This document shows, in pieces, positions 1 through 12,851 of a DNA stretch of 64,000 nt. The notes below the pieces were generated by a model, which was not told the origin of the DNA, searched no databases, and worked only from the letters and a program-made list of their open reading frames with translations. Numbering within the stretch: position 1 is the first letter of the stretch; each line of letters begins with the position of its first letter. Both the position numbers and the translations under genes were made by a program. This stretch comes from Cruorifilaria tuberocauda (taxonomy: Eukaryota; Nematoda; Chromadorea; Rhabditida; Onchocercidae), in assembly GCA_013365365.1 (NCBI GenBank), contig JABVXU010000004.1, positions 124,001 to 188,000 of the forward strand, in the 5' to 3' direction.

Positions 1-95
1 GGTATAAATGAACAATATAAGCACGATATACAATTTTTAAATGAAATTCTGAGTCAAATGTATGTTAACCTATTAGTGTTATTACAAGAAAAAAA

Positions 96-242
96 TTATG
101 ATAAAAATTTAAACAAAATATCGTAATGATGTTTTTTCTGGTCGTAATCAGCGTTATAAGTTGCAAAGCTAACTTTATAATCCATTAAATATTCATCAAT
201 TACTTTTTTTTTATTCGCCTCTTTGGATAAAATTTTCCCTTC
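96..242 (-). CDS. Terminal exon of an unidentified gene (partial)
   Basis: On the minus strand a strong acceptor (TTGTTTTCAG) at 243-244 opens a phase-0 frame of 48 codons that ends at a TAA at 96-98. The peptide is lysine- and tyrosine-rich and charged, for example EGKILSKEANKKKVIDEY near its start and DYDQKKHHYD further on, and is unlike the random frames of the surrounding AT-rich DNA. I do not recognise the family. Upstream exons should lie at higher coordinates on the minus strand, but none could be joined with confidence. An overlapping plus-strand frame at 1-126 is open but less convincing. Confidence 0.35.
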   Translation of the reverse strand, partial: EGKILSKEANKKKVIDEYLMDYKVSFATYNADYDQKKHHYDILFKFLS

Positions 243-891
243 CTGAAAACAATGAAAGGTTTATCTAGTATTATATCCTAGAAAATAATTCCATTTCATC
301 AGTTTGTTTAATTGAATTAATTTGAAGCGATAAATTAAATTATTCTAATTTAATTAGATTAGATCGAAATGCATAAATGCACGGTAAGGATGACAAATGA
401 AGTCAATTGCAATGTTGGAAACGGATGACCCTTCTCACTATCGCCTTTCTCCTTTCGATATATAATTGTTGAATAGAAATTGAACTTATGTATTTATCCA
501 ATTTATTTATTGAAGAAACAACGAAACACATAAGTACAAAAGAGGAAAGAGAGAGAGAGAAGAAAGGAAGAGGGAAGAGTGGCATGCCTCTTCTATGATA
601 TTTATTTTTCTCCTCTCGAAATTGGGAAGAATCAACCAATAACTTTTGAATAATTTATGAATGAAATATAGTAACATTAAGTAGACATGGTTGTACAGCT
701 TGCAACTTTTACTTACAAGACGAAATTTGAGTACAATTTATAGCAGCAATATTCAAAATGCTTAATACGAAACAGATATTAATTGGGATTTTAAATCAAT
801 TTTTTCTTGATGATACTTGTAATTATCTTCATTTTTGTTCTTTATAAAGATAAGTGAAAACTGCTGGTGATCCTCTAATTTTTGTTTGCAG

Positions 892-943
892 TATATTAAA
901 TCTATAAATCCTTTTAACCTATTCAACGAAAGTACAGAACAAG
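892..943 (+). other. Isolated exon-like segment
   Basis: A 52-base segment is flanked by a textbook acceptor (TTTTGTTTGCAG ending at 891) and donor (GTAAGT from 944). One frame is open across it (17 codons plus one base). No partner exon with a matching phase was found on either side, so it could be a small internal exon of an unseen gene, a non-coding exon, or chance. Confidence 0.2.
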
Positions 944-2686
944 GTAAGTATGATATTGATGCTTTATTTGAATAGTAACAACTGAAAGTTTTAAGATATT
1001 CTTCTGACATGATACGACAAGTTTAAGAAATATAATCCAATATGTGAATATGGAAGTTATAAAATTATACATCGAAATAAACCGGTCTGGTAGCCGATGA
1101 TTAGTGGAACCTCAGCCACTTCAAAATCTAATACAACATGTAAATCAGCTGTTCCCCTTTGTATACATTTACGTTACCTCATTTGCTGATTTCATTCATG
1201 GATCTTCTTACTTTCCAGGAATATTAAGATGATCCCATGCGCAACAACATCAACTAGACAGAAAAATGAGATAATTTTTTGTCTCGACAATGAAACTAAA
1301 ACAGAACAGGTTTTTGACTAGATATGCTGTCCATCCCGCTGTAAAGTAACAATTTTCGATATATAATCATTGAATGATTCGCTGTAACCGAGAGGTGATA
1401 AGTGATGAGATGCAAAGCGTTGATAGGTTGATTAGGGATGCGTTCAACATAGGCTCGCTGTCCAACTTTCACCTCTTCCGATGATGTGAAATAGGAGAAA
1501 ATGACATCTGCAAGATCAAGCATCATAGATTTTCTTTCCCCTCTTTCATGTGCCTATCAACTGAAAGTATCAAAAGAATTCAAAACGAATGCGACCACAA
1601 TGTTTCCTTTTTGTCCAGAAGCCTACAAAGAAGTTTAGAGCATCTATTATCTAACTGACCGACTCGCATCTTTGATTTGAAATAAAGAATTCAATTTAAG
1701 TCCAATTAAATCCAATTTTCATAAGTTATTCCGCACTATCAACATGCTACTGAAGAGACATCATACCATATTTCATATTCTGAAAAATCGCTTATCCAGC
1801 TGCACAATATAAAGTAAATCTTAGATCTTTCTAATATTTACTGTTTTTTGGTTAACTAAAAAATAATTTAAATATTCCGAGATCGAGTTTCTGCAAAAAA
1901 TGAAATTTGTTTAAGCATAAATCCTTAGATGCAAGTGGCATCTCACAGCTAAACAAGAAAATCGAAAAAAAGTTATTGGATTAAAGTATTTTTTAATGCC
2001 TTCAGCTTATAATACAGTACTGCTAACATGCAAAATTCAAGTATATGTCTAAAATTAGAGTGCCGAAGTAGTGCGAGTCAAATGAAACACCGTTATGTAA
2101 AAATATACAAAAATGTAAAACTGTTTGAAAGGACTGCTCATACAACACCACACAAAACATTTTTTTATAGGGTTCATTGCTTCTTCTTGAACAAGATTGC
2201 TCAAAAAAATTCGATCACTGCTACGTAAACTTTGCTGGTATGAGCAGTACTTTTTGAACTCTCTTCAAACAAGTGAGCTACGAACACGAACATTCGACAG
2301 TGACCAAATAGTACATGCTCATAAGAAATTTGAAAAAAAAACAAAGTACAAAAATCAATATACTTCAATAATGCATACCTTTTTTTCTTAGTGCGAAAAA
2401 TATTACATATCAATTCAAAAATTATGATAATGTGATAACAGTGAATAATAAAGTTATGAAATCATCGCCCATATGTAAATAAAAAGTGACACGCGTAGGC
2501 AAACCTTGGAATAAAGATGGAATGATCACAGGTAGTATGGTGATTGTCTCACATACAGTCAATAATTCCGCTCCACCAAGATTTCAACAACACAGTATCA
2601 GCGAATTTTTTTCCACAATTAATCAACAAAAAATGTCGATGACAAATCATGAGTATTTTGTACCATAATAGTTAAGCCAAATGATG

Positions 2687-5600
2687 TCACTTCTTCACTT
2701 CATTTGTTAAAATCTGGAACAATTCCTTATCAGCCAGACAACCATCTACAAATTCTTTTAGCGTCAATTCCTGAAATCACATTTACTTTTTAAACCAGTA
2801 GAAGCTAAATATGAATTATTAATCTTACCTACTCTGAGAGGACTGGACTGAATTCTGAAAATTAGTTCGAAAAATAAAACTAGAGCCAACTTCCCTTTTT
2901 TTTTTATATCTGTAAATGGAAAAAAAATTTTTAGTCTAAGTAATCAACTAATATTGATTAAATAACTTGAAGCAGTAATCAATTGCTATTATTAGGGAAT
3001 TGTACCTGGAATAAAATTTACAAGTGAAAAAAACTTTCATGATATACCTGAATGTATCCTTAAACATTCGCATCTATCACAAGTATCAACTTCAGTAATT
3101 CAAATAATGTTGAGTATCTAATGATTAAATGTTACTCAACTAAAAAACAACTAAAAACAAACAAGCTAAAACAAACTAAAAACAGAATGATCATTCGCAA
3201 TTTGTTAATTTAAAATCCGGTTTTATTCTTCTAATGTTAAAATGATAGAGCACCTCAATATCATTCCGCAATCAGATAGTATTCTTGCAGAATGACAGAA
3301 GTACCACTGTTATCATTCTAAATCAGATCCTTGAAAATGAAAGACCACTGGTATCAAAAGAATTACTATATTCTTTTTTCACTTTTCCGAATTCATCTCG
3401 TCATGGATGTACCACATAAAAAATGGAGTTAATTTTATGGAGAAAGAGTAAGGTAAGAGACCTTCTCTCATCTCTTCTCAACGTTTAGAGTTATTTCAAG
3501 AATCCCCACGATAATGCAACCTTTCCTCTATAAGCTGAAGTAGCAAATATGATTTCAGGTTAAGTCAGAATTATGAAACTTCAAAAAGTAATTTTTTTAC
3601 GAAAAAAAAATTATCCTTTTCATGAGTGATCACAGATACTGAAAAATATTGTGCTTCATCTACATCATTCATCTTCATCTACACCATCAAAAGTTTATAT
3701 CTTAGTTGAATGAAATATTCACAAGAATTATTTTAGTATATCCACTCTTCTGAAGGAGAGAATTGATATACGATGTAGTGCATATGTAAAATAATGAAAA
3801 AAGGCGGTTAAACAGTATGGAATAGAGAAGGAAAAGATGGTTAAAATTTGCAAAACAAACTGGCCTTATCGTTATTGACATCCATTTTTTCGAAAATCAT
3901 TTTAGCCCGTTTCCGAGGTGAATCATCAGCGGACTTTGTGACTTCCGGTCCTAACATTTCGTAGATTGCCTAAAGAGATAATTTAATTGACGAACTATTG
4001 CAGTCCAATAAAATTTGGAATAAAACATACTCAAAACATTCTCCCGCAAATTAATTGATGCAGTAACAATTTCTAAAATACTGTACGTAAACATATTTTC
4101 TAACTAATTCTTAATAAAATTAATAACTGTCTTGAAGCTAAAAGAGTGAAAGGAAAGATAAAAAAAGGACAAAAGTTGGATTTGAATGCAATCAGTTCTA
4201 AATCAACGCTGTAATTTCAACAATTACATATACAGCATACAGTATAAATTCGGAACAGATTTATGAAACTGATAGTGATGAAAAAAGAAAGGAAAAATGA
4301 ATGATCAAACAAAAATCTTAAATTAGAAAACTATATAATTCATCTTGTAAATTAAGTTTTCGATAGAAAATTTCCTTTAATCCTTCTGTCTCTAATCCCT
4401 GCATACAGAATTTTAAAAAGAATTCTTAGTCTGATTGATGCTCTGAACATTTTGTTACGGTTCATGAATAAAATAAATTCCACAGCCATCGTCGTGACTC
4501 TTCGAGTCTCATAAATATGTAGATATACATATTTTAGTTTAAAATAACTACTTTCAGCAAATTTTTGTGCAGAAAGAGACGAATTAAAAGCGGACTATAC
4601 TGAAAAACAAGAAAATTAGAACTCTAAATAATCTATTACTTAATAAAATAAAATATCCCTCACTGCATTCCGAACTAACAAAAAAATTTAAATAAAGGTC
4701 AGAAGAGATTTAAAAGAACTCGAGAGTAACTTTTTTATTTCCAGATGTAAAGCATGAAGAACAAGCTGAATCAAAACTTACCTTTTTAAAAGCCGGATTA
4801 TATTACAAACATTAAAAAATTTCCAATACAAATGAGTAATTTAATATAACTTGATTCTTATCTTCGCTATCATTGGATAAATAAAGCAGAAAGAAACGAA
4901 CCTCTATAATTTTAATCATTTCTTTCTCATCAATGGTACCATTACCATCAATATCATACATCCTGAATGCCCATTCAAGTTTTTGTTCTGGTGTACCCGA
5001 ACTTGTTACATTTATTGCTAATAAAAATTCCTTGAAATCGATAAAACCGCTGTTATCGGTATCGAATGTCCGGAAGACATGCTCGCAAAATCCTTCTGCA
5101 CTTCCGGATGGGAAGAAGTCTTTATAAACTTTGATAAACTGTTCCTTCGTCAAATGACCTTTCGGACAATCTTGCTGAAATAATTTTCTCACACCATTAA
5201 TGTATTGAGCTTCAAATCTTGTAGGAATAAATTTCAGTATTTTGGGAATTTATGATGAAAGCTGACGAGGTTTTAAGGATATGTTGGGGATGTACGATAA
5301 AAGCTTGTGATGAATGACGGCAGAAAAAAGTAACAGATATCAGATTTACTCATTTGGAAATATAATTGCGGCATTAATTTATTTACTGATATAAATAGGT
5401 GATGAAATGTTAGAGAGCATTAAAAGCATGAGAACTTATACACGACGTTAACAAAACATTTAAGTAATCAGAGCAGTTTTAAGCAATAACGAATAATAAA
5501 AAATATACTATTTCTAATAGATTACTTGGAAGGTGCTTTACTAATCTTTCTTGATTAATTATTTCAATTGTCATCTGCGACTCATTAGAATTCTTAATCG

Positions 5601-6536
5601 CAGATGTTTAATCAATTAATAGAGTCGGTGATAGGTTTCTTTCTAAATTTGGATTGCATCGCCATTTCTTTGACATGCGTATATGCTCAAAAAATGAATG
5701 GTGCTACTTGGAAAGCGAATAGTAAGTTTTCGCTAACCACTCCCACATATGCTGAAATACTTAGCTTTTGATTAACAAGTTATCAATGCATCAATATCGA
5801 AACGAACTTTAACTCAAGACAAATTCACGATATTTAACAGAGAGGCTTCTAAAAACATAGAATCAGCGAAAAAATTTCATCAAAAAAAAAACATTTAACC
5901 CATCTAAATATTAAGTCCTCATTGTTTTCTGATAAAATGTTGATTGGATAATTAATAACGATTTCCTAAAACTCTAAAATCAATAACTGGCTTCTAGTAC
6001 CTTCATTTGAATACAAATTCGCTGTATTTAAAGAATTCATTGATTTCAGTGAGAAAGCTGTGACAAACATTTTGTTGAGAAAGCGGAATAACTAAATCTT
6101 CTTGTCCTGATATAATTGAAACTTTGCCCATTTCAAATAATGCCTTTTTTACATAATATAGAATCAGGAATTTCATTCTTACGTTTATAGGCGATGAAAA
6201 TTAAATGTTAGTAATGCATGGTGAGATATATCTTAAATGATCGATTTTCACAGATATATCAATGCTAAAAGAGAAAGAAGTTCAGAGTTTGGTACAATAT
6301 ACTACCATCATTATTGATTCAGTGATGTGATTTAATACAAGTTAGATAATATTCCGCCACAAGGCAATTTATCAGAGTTGAATTTTGCCTTTTGGAAAAA
6401 GGAGAAAAAGAGAAGAGAAACTAACCACGAAGCCTTTATACCATTCCTTGATCTGTTCTTCGGTAAAACTCGTGTTCTTTTTGAGAAAATCAAGATCTTC
6501 TTTGGATAGTTTAGGCTTTGAGCTTTTTATACCCAT
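2687..6536 (-). CDS. ncs-2: Neuronal calcium sensor, NCS-2 type
   Basis: A four-exon model (6426-6536, 4902-5174, 3865-3969, 2687-2770), all phase 0, gives 190 residues, the usual length for this family. NCS proteins are myristoylated EF-hand sensors that bind membranes and regulate partners such as receptors, kinases and channels when calcium rises. The start MGIKSS fits an N-myristoylation site (Gly2, Ser6). The motif [11 protein letters not shown] precedes a DCPKG loop replacing EF-hand 1. EF2 and EF3 are canonical ([26 protein letters not shown]), and EF4 (DVNNDKELTLKEF) is rebuilt across the last intron. The wording [19 protein letters not shown] and [15 protein letters not shown] favours NCS-2 over NCS-1 or neurocalcin, from memory of the C. 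elegans family. The last intron appears to use a GC donor (AAG|GCCAGT) at 3864. The gene is divergent from katanin, with a GC-richer island between them. Confidence 0.9.
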
Positions 6537-8103
6537 TTGATGGGAAGAGATCGGATCAGTGGAGAACAATTAATCGATCGAATTAGTCGCGATAATGCGG
6601 CAAAAGGTAGACAAGCGACACTCCCAATGCCGTTCACAGGATCTAGGCGAAAAGAAATGCTTCATTAGCTTCTACAATGGACATCACTGAAACAGAATCC
6701 GTAAACACTACCGAGAAGTCCTTAGGGTCTCAGCTACTGAACAAAGGAATGAATGGTAGCTCGCCAGAGTAGCGGCGATTTCACGAAGTAAGCCATAAAC
6801 TGATTAATACTTTTATCAGCGCTGCGAGGTCAAGTAGGAAGAAGGGAATCGATGATTCATTATCATTATATCCTACGATGGACGGCGTGAACTGGAAAAA
6901 AGAGAGAGAGAGAGGAGAGAGGAAAAGATGATGGAGTACGGTTATAGATGGGGATGGAAGTGCTTGAGGAAGACGTGATAAGCGTTGCGCTAGCAGCCTA
7001 CTATAGCTTGCTAGCAAGCAGCACATGCCTTCCAGCACGCATTACACGGACGGATCGATGGTGACAGATGGCAATCAGCTGGAGGCCAGCCGAGAGGCGG
7101 AGAGGAGACGCGTTGCTGATTGGCCTCTTGTTCACAGGCTAATTCCTCCCTCCACAACCATCCAGTGCTCTCCGGCTGCGTGTGTGTGTGTACTAGGGAC
7201 GATAGCGGGTGATAGATTGGGCGGAGGAGGAGAGGAGAGAGTGGTAGTGGCGCTTTCTGTCTTCCAGGCCATTAGCGCAGGAGGCTGGAGCAGAAGCAGT
7301 CGCGAAATCAAAATGAGAGCTGGCTATCTCTCGTCCACTTCATCCTTAGCTCAGGGCTACTCTCTCTTGTCCACTTCACTGCAGCTTTCTAGCGAGCTTC
7401 ACTTAAATTCTTGATATCAGCTGGAAGAGGACAGCAAAATGATCGATAGAGAGATCGATGACTTATCTCAACTTTCATTTTCTCCATCTCGTTACTCGCT
7501 TTTCTGTCTTCAACTGCATATTTCGAGTAGTTGATTCTGTCTCTCTCGAAGTGTAGTGGTGCATTGAACTATTTCTTCAACTATCAAAGGCAATGCATTT
7601 TACTTCATTTAATAAGCGAAAAAATGCCATTATGAGTAAAATATATTCAAATAAAGCGTTTCTGATTCAACACGAATTAATACTATATATACAGCACTAT
7701 AGAAAATATGGAAACTAAAATGGAACTTCAGATTATAGATCGATTGTCGTAATTTGATTGCCCCTGACCTCTGTTCAACTAGAATATACAGTGGAATTAT
7801 ACAGTGCTAATTCCTTTTCTTTCTCGAAAACAATTTGAAAAATTGATTTGTGTACACCAAATATGATCAAATTGCAAGGATGGGATGTTAATTTTCATCC
7901 GCCAACTCATTCCTTCTGTTACATCCTTCTTTTGCTTCCAGCCAAGCATTTCGCGATTTTTTTGTTTTTATGAATATGATGGTAGCTTTTGTTCACCACT
8001 CCTGCAGTAACTGAATCGTTGACACAGATAGATATCATATTGTTTAAAAGGTCGTGATGATCTTTTGTTTCTCGTTATTCACAGACTAACTTCAGTAGCA
8101 GAA
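6537..8103. promoter_or_regulatory. Divergent intergenic region with GC-richer island
   Basis: This separates ncs-2 (minus) from katanin (plus). About 6880-7440 is visibly richer in G and C than the rest of the window, with a GA tract at 6901-6921, a GT tract at 7179-7190 and clustered GCTAGC/TTGCTAGC words near 6987-7018. A 129-codon frame at 7025-7414 is open, but its composition (serine/arginine/leucine-rich, no family) looks like a by-product of the base composition. I read the island as the promoter/5' UTR zone of ncs-2, or as a shared bidirectional promoter; this is inference. Confidence 0.4.
8084..8103 (+). other. Candidate trans-splice acceptor of katanin
   Basis: The AG of a TTATTCACAG acceptor at 8083-8084 lies 19 bases before the katanin ATG at 8104, with no upstream coding exon visible. 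This is the arrangement expected for spliced-leader addition or a 5' UTR intron. Confidence 0.45.
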
Positions 8104-10390
<2,287 letters not shown>

Positions 10391-10923
10391 AATGTCCATA
10401 TCGTGAATTAAAATTAAGCTTGTTTTTATATCATGAAGGTACCTAACTGTTTTTAAAAAAAGCTTATGGAATACGGTAGAAATGCTTCCATTTTTGTCTT
10501 TTTTAAAATTGCTTTTTGTATTATATGTACATCTCCATTATATTTTTGTTTCACTTTTTAGAACATGGATTCACGTAGTAAGTTCTACATATTTTGAAGT
10601 ATTCTGTATTATTTCATAAAATAATGCTCATTGAAAATGTCTTTCTTTAAATTTCTCACTTTATGTTTCATTTTCGATACTGGCATATTGTTAGCTCATC
10701 TTAATTATTCTGTTCATTATCATTCATGCATTCACTTTTTTCAACAGTAGTAAAGTATAATCGATATTCTATTAGCCTGGACTTGTACAAGATATAATTC
10801 ATCTACCGCTTATTCTTTTCATAAATTTTAATTTGGTAACATGAATGGGTCCATATATAAATAATTTACACAGATATCTTTCTCTCAGGGAACTTTGCTT
10901 CTCAGTCTAATTGAATTCGCAGT
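10391..10923. other. Intergenic spacer katanin-ERCC1
   Basis: This is AT-rich 3' UTR and spacer. Two acceptor-like AGs (TCTCTCAG at 10887-10888 and TTCTCAG at 10904-10905) stand just before the ERCC1 ATG, as expected for a trans-spliced gene. Nothing else is recognised. Confidence 0.4.
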
Positions 10924-12293
10924 ATGGAAATACCGGGAATGGAAATTCGTAGTTCCAGTCAGTCAGGTTTGTTTTGATGCTGCCATTATTTTATTTTAAA
11001 ATCTTGCTTTATGGAAATAAAACCAAAAATACACAAATATGTTATATACGGAAATTATATATATATATATATATATGGTAACATCGTACATGTAAAGATA
11101 TTTTATAGCAGCGATGTTATTGAACTCAAAATTGGTTATCAATCGGAAACGTCAGGAAGGGAATCCCATTCTGAAGTATATACGTAATGTGCCATTCGAA
11201 TGGGCCGATATTAAAGTTCCTATTTTGGTTATTTCGCTATGCTAAATTTTCCATTGTAGAAGAAATGGATGAAACATAAAGTAAAACATTTATACGCCAG
11301 TGGTATGAAGACCATACGTCATCCTTGTTAAAAAGAGTCCAAATTTCAGGCTGATTTTGAAGCTGGTAAAGAAATGGGCATTTTATATCTCAGTTTAAAG
11401 TGGCATAAGCTTCATCCGAATTATGTAGAGACTCGCATAAACAATGATGGTAGTGGATATGCAATAAAGGTAAGGGTGTTGAAAAAAATATGAATTGTAG
11501 TATTTCTTTCCATTCTTAATTGATTACACAAATATCTTTTGGATTTGTCGATTTTTATGTAGTTTTTGGTTATGCGAATATGCAAGGAAGTAGGATTTTT
11601 TCAGGTCTTATTGGTGCTTGTGAATGTGGAACCACGTCATATTCTACGCGAATTAAATCTCTTTTGTTATCGAACTGGTTGGACACTTCTGCTGTGTTAT
11701 TCTGCTGAAGAAGCTGCAGAATATTTGGAAAATTTGCACATTTCAAGAAACAAAAATGAACAAAATGCCGTTAATACGGTCCAGGAACGAAAAAAAAAAC
11801 AACTTACCTCGCCAGATGATGATAGCGAGTTACATCAGGTAAGTTACTCTTTCTTTGTCCGACGTGTACGTAAGATTCTTTTAAATAAGTAAGACATAAA
11901 AGTAAAAAGAAGAAGGTGAAAAAGAAAAGTAAACTTCGTTTTCTTGTTTTGTAAAGGAAAATTACGATTGCAAAAGTATTCTAATGCATACCAATAAATC
12001 ACCATTCTTCTAGAGTGAAACATATGCTGTAATTATAATTATACTGCGTCGTTACTAAAACTTCCAAGTGACATTATCCATGAAGAGGTTTGCTCGTTTT
12101 TCAGGCAGCCAAATTTCTTACTGTTATTCGATCAGTAACAATATCTGATGCACAACGTTTAATCGCTACTTTTGGTAGTATCCGGAAAATAGCAAATGTA
12201 GATATTGATAGGTTGCTATTATGTCCTGGTTTAGGTCCTACGAAAGCAAAAAATATATATGCCTTCTTTCGGACAATTTTTCAAAAGAGTTGA
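10924..12293 (+). CDS. ercc-1: DNA excision repair protein ERCC1
   Basis: Five exons (10924-10966, 11112-11215, 11350-11469, 11605-11838, 12105-12293) encode 229 residues. ERCC1 is the non-catalytic partner of XPF in the structure-specific nuclease that cuts 5' to bulky lesions in nucleotide excision repair and acts in crosslink repair. The central XPF-like fold is clear: RQEGNPILKYIRNVPFEW, then LYLSLKWHKLHPNYV, VLLVLVNVEPRH and SAEEAAEYLE. The C-terminal tandem helix-hairpin-helix that dimerises with XPF is present (TVIRSVTISDAQRLIATFG and LLCPGLGPTKAKNIY). The N-terminus before the core is only about 20 residues, shorter than in vertebrates, so the XPA-binding region is reduced or absent. 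Exon 2 has an AG-CAG double acceptor (11109 or 11112), adding or removing one alanine. A putative AATAAA lies about 345 bases after the stop. Confidence 0.92.
11056..11076 (+). repeat. (AT)n microsatellite in ERCC1 intron 1
   Basis: An uninterrupted AT dinucleotide run lies in the first ERCC1 intron, about 35 bases before the exon 2 acceptor. Confidence 0.9.
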
Positions 12294-12851
12294 AGGCAGA
12301 GTTTTTCACACATCTTGGAACATTGCTGTATTAAATCTTGTAAAAAGTTGAAGTTGTTATTATGTTATAATGTAGCATTCACATCAGATCGATGCATCTG
12401 AAAAGGATTTTTTTTCATCTTAACAAACATTATATATGGAAAAAGTGATAAAGATATGGGATAGAATTCTTACATTCGGGCCTTGTTTCTGCATTATATA
12501 TTGCTTCTTGCGCATTGAGAATTATGTGAATGTTACATAGTTGTGTTTCAAAGTGTTAGAGGCGAATTTCAATATGATTCGTTTTTTCGTAAACCAAGTG
12601 GGTAAACCATCATTTCTTTTTCATGTAATCCCACTTCGAATAAAACAAAGATTTGATTTGTTCAAATTATAGGGAAAAATCGTGTAAAATCTTCGTTGAA
12701 TTTTATTTGTTTTTTACTCTAACTTTTCTTGGAAGGTTGTATACCTGCTTTTACCTTTATTTGAAAATGATTTTGATTATCAAGTGAGTTTTTTCTCTTT
12801 AAGTGCCGCTTTTCTAGGAGTGTGCCTGATTTATTCTCACTGTGAAAAGTA
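12294..12851. other. Intergenic spacer ERCC1-NUBP1
   Basis: AT-rich spacer with a possible polyadenylation signal (AATAAA near 12639) and an acceptor-like CTTTTCTAG at 12816-12817, 35 bases before the NUBP1 ATG. No gene is seen. Confidence 0.4.

Larger units (their letters stand above)
1..2686. other. Left-edge region without a complete gene
   Basis: About 2.7 kb with no gene I can close. It holds a minus-strand terminal exon at 96-242 and a plus-strand exon-like segment at 892-943 (both listed separately), a short GA run near 549-562, and an imperfect inverted repeat pairing 2128-2143 with 2236-2254. A 76-codon minus reading frame at 1296-1526 has fairly balanced codon use but no recognisable family and no splice context. 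A 60-codon plus frame at 2486-2668 lies antisense to the probable 3' UTR of ncs-2. Neither is supported well enough to call. Confidence 0.4.

Noticed and set aside
7025..7414. 129-codon plus-strand open frame in the GC-richer island
   Set aside because: Low-complexity Ser/Arg/Leu/Gly composition, no family, no splice context; long frames are expected where stop-rich AT composition drops.
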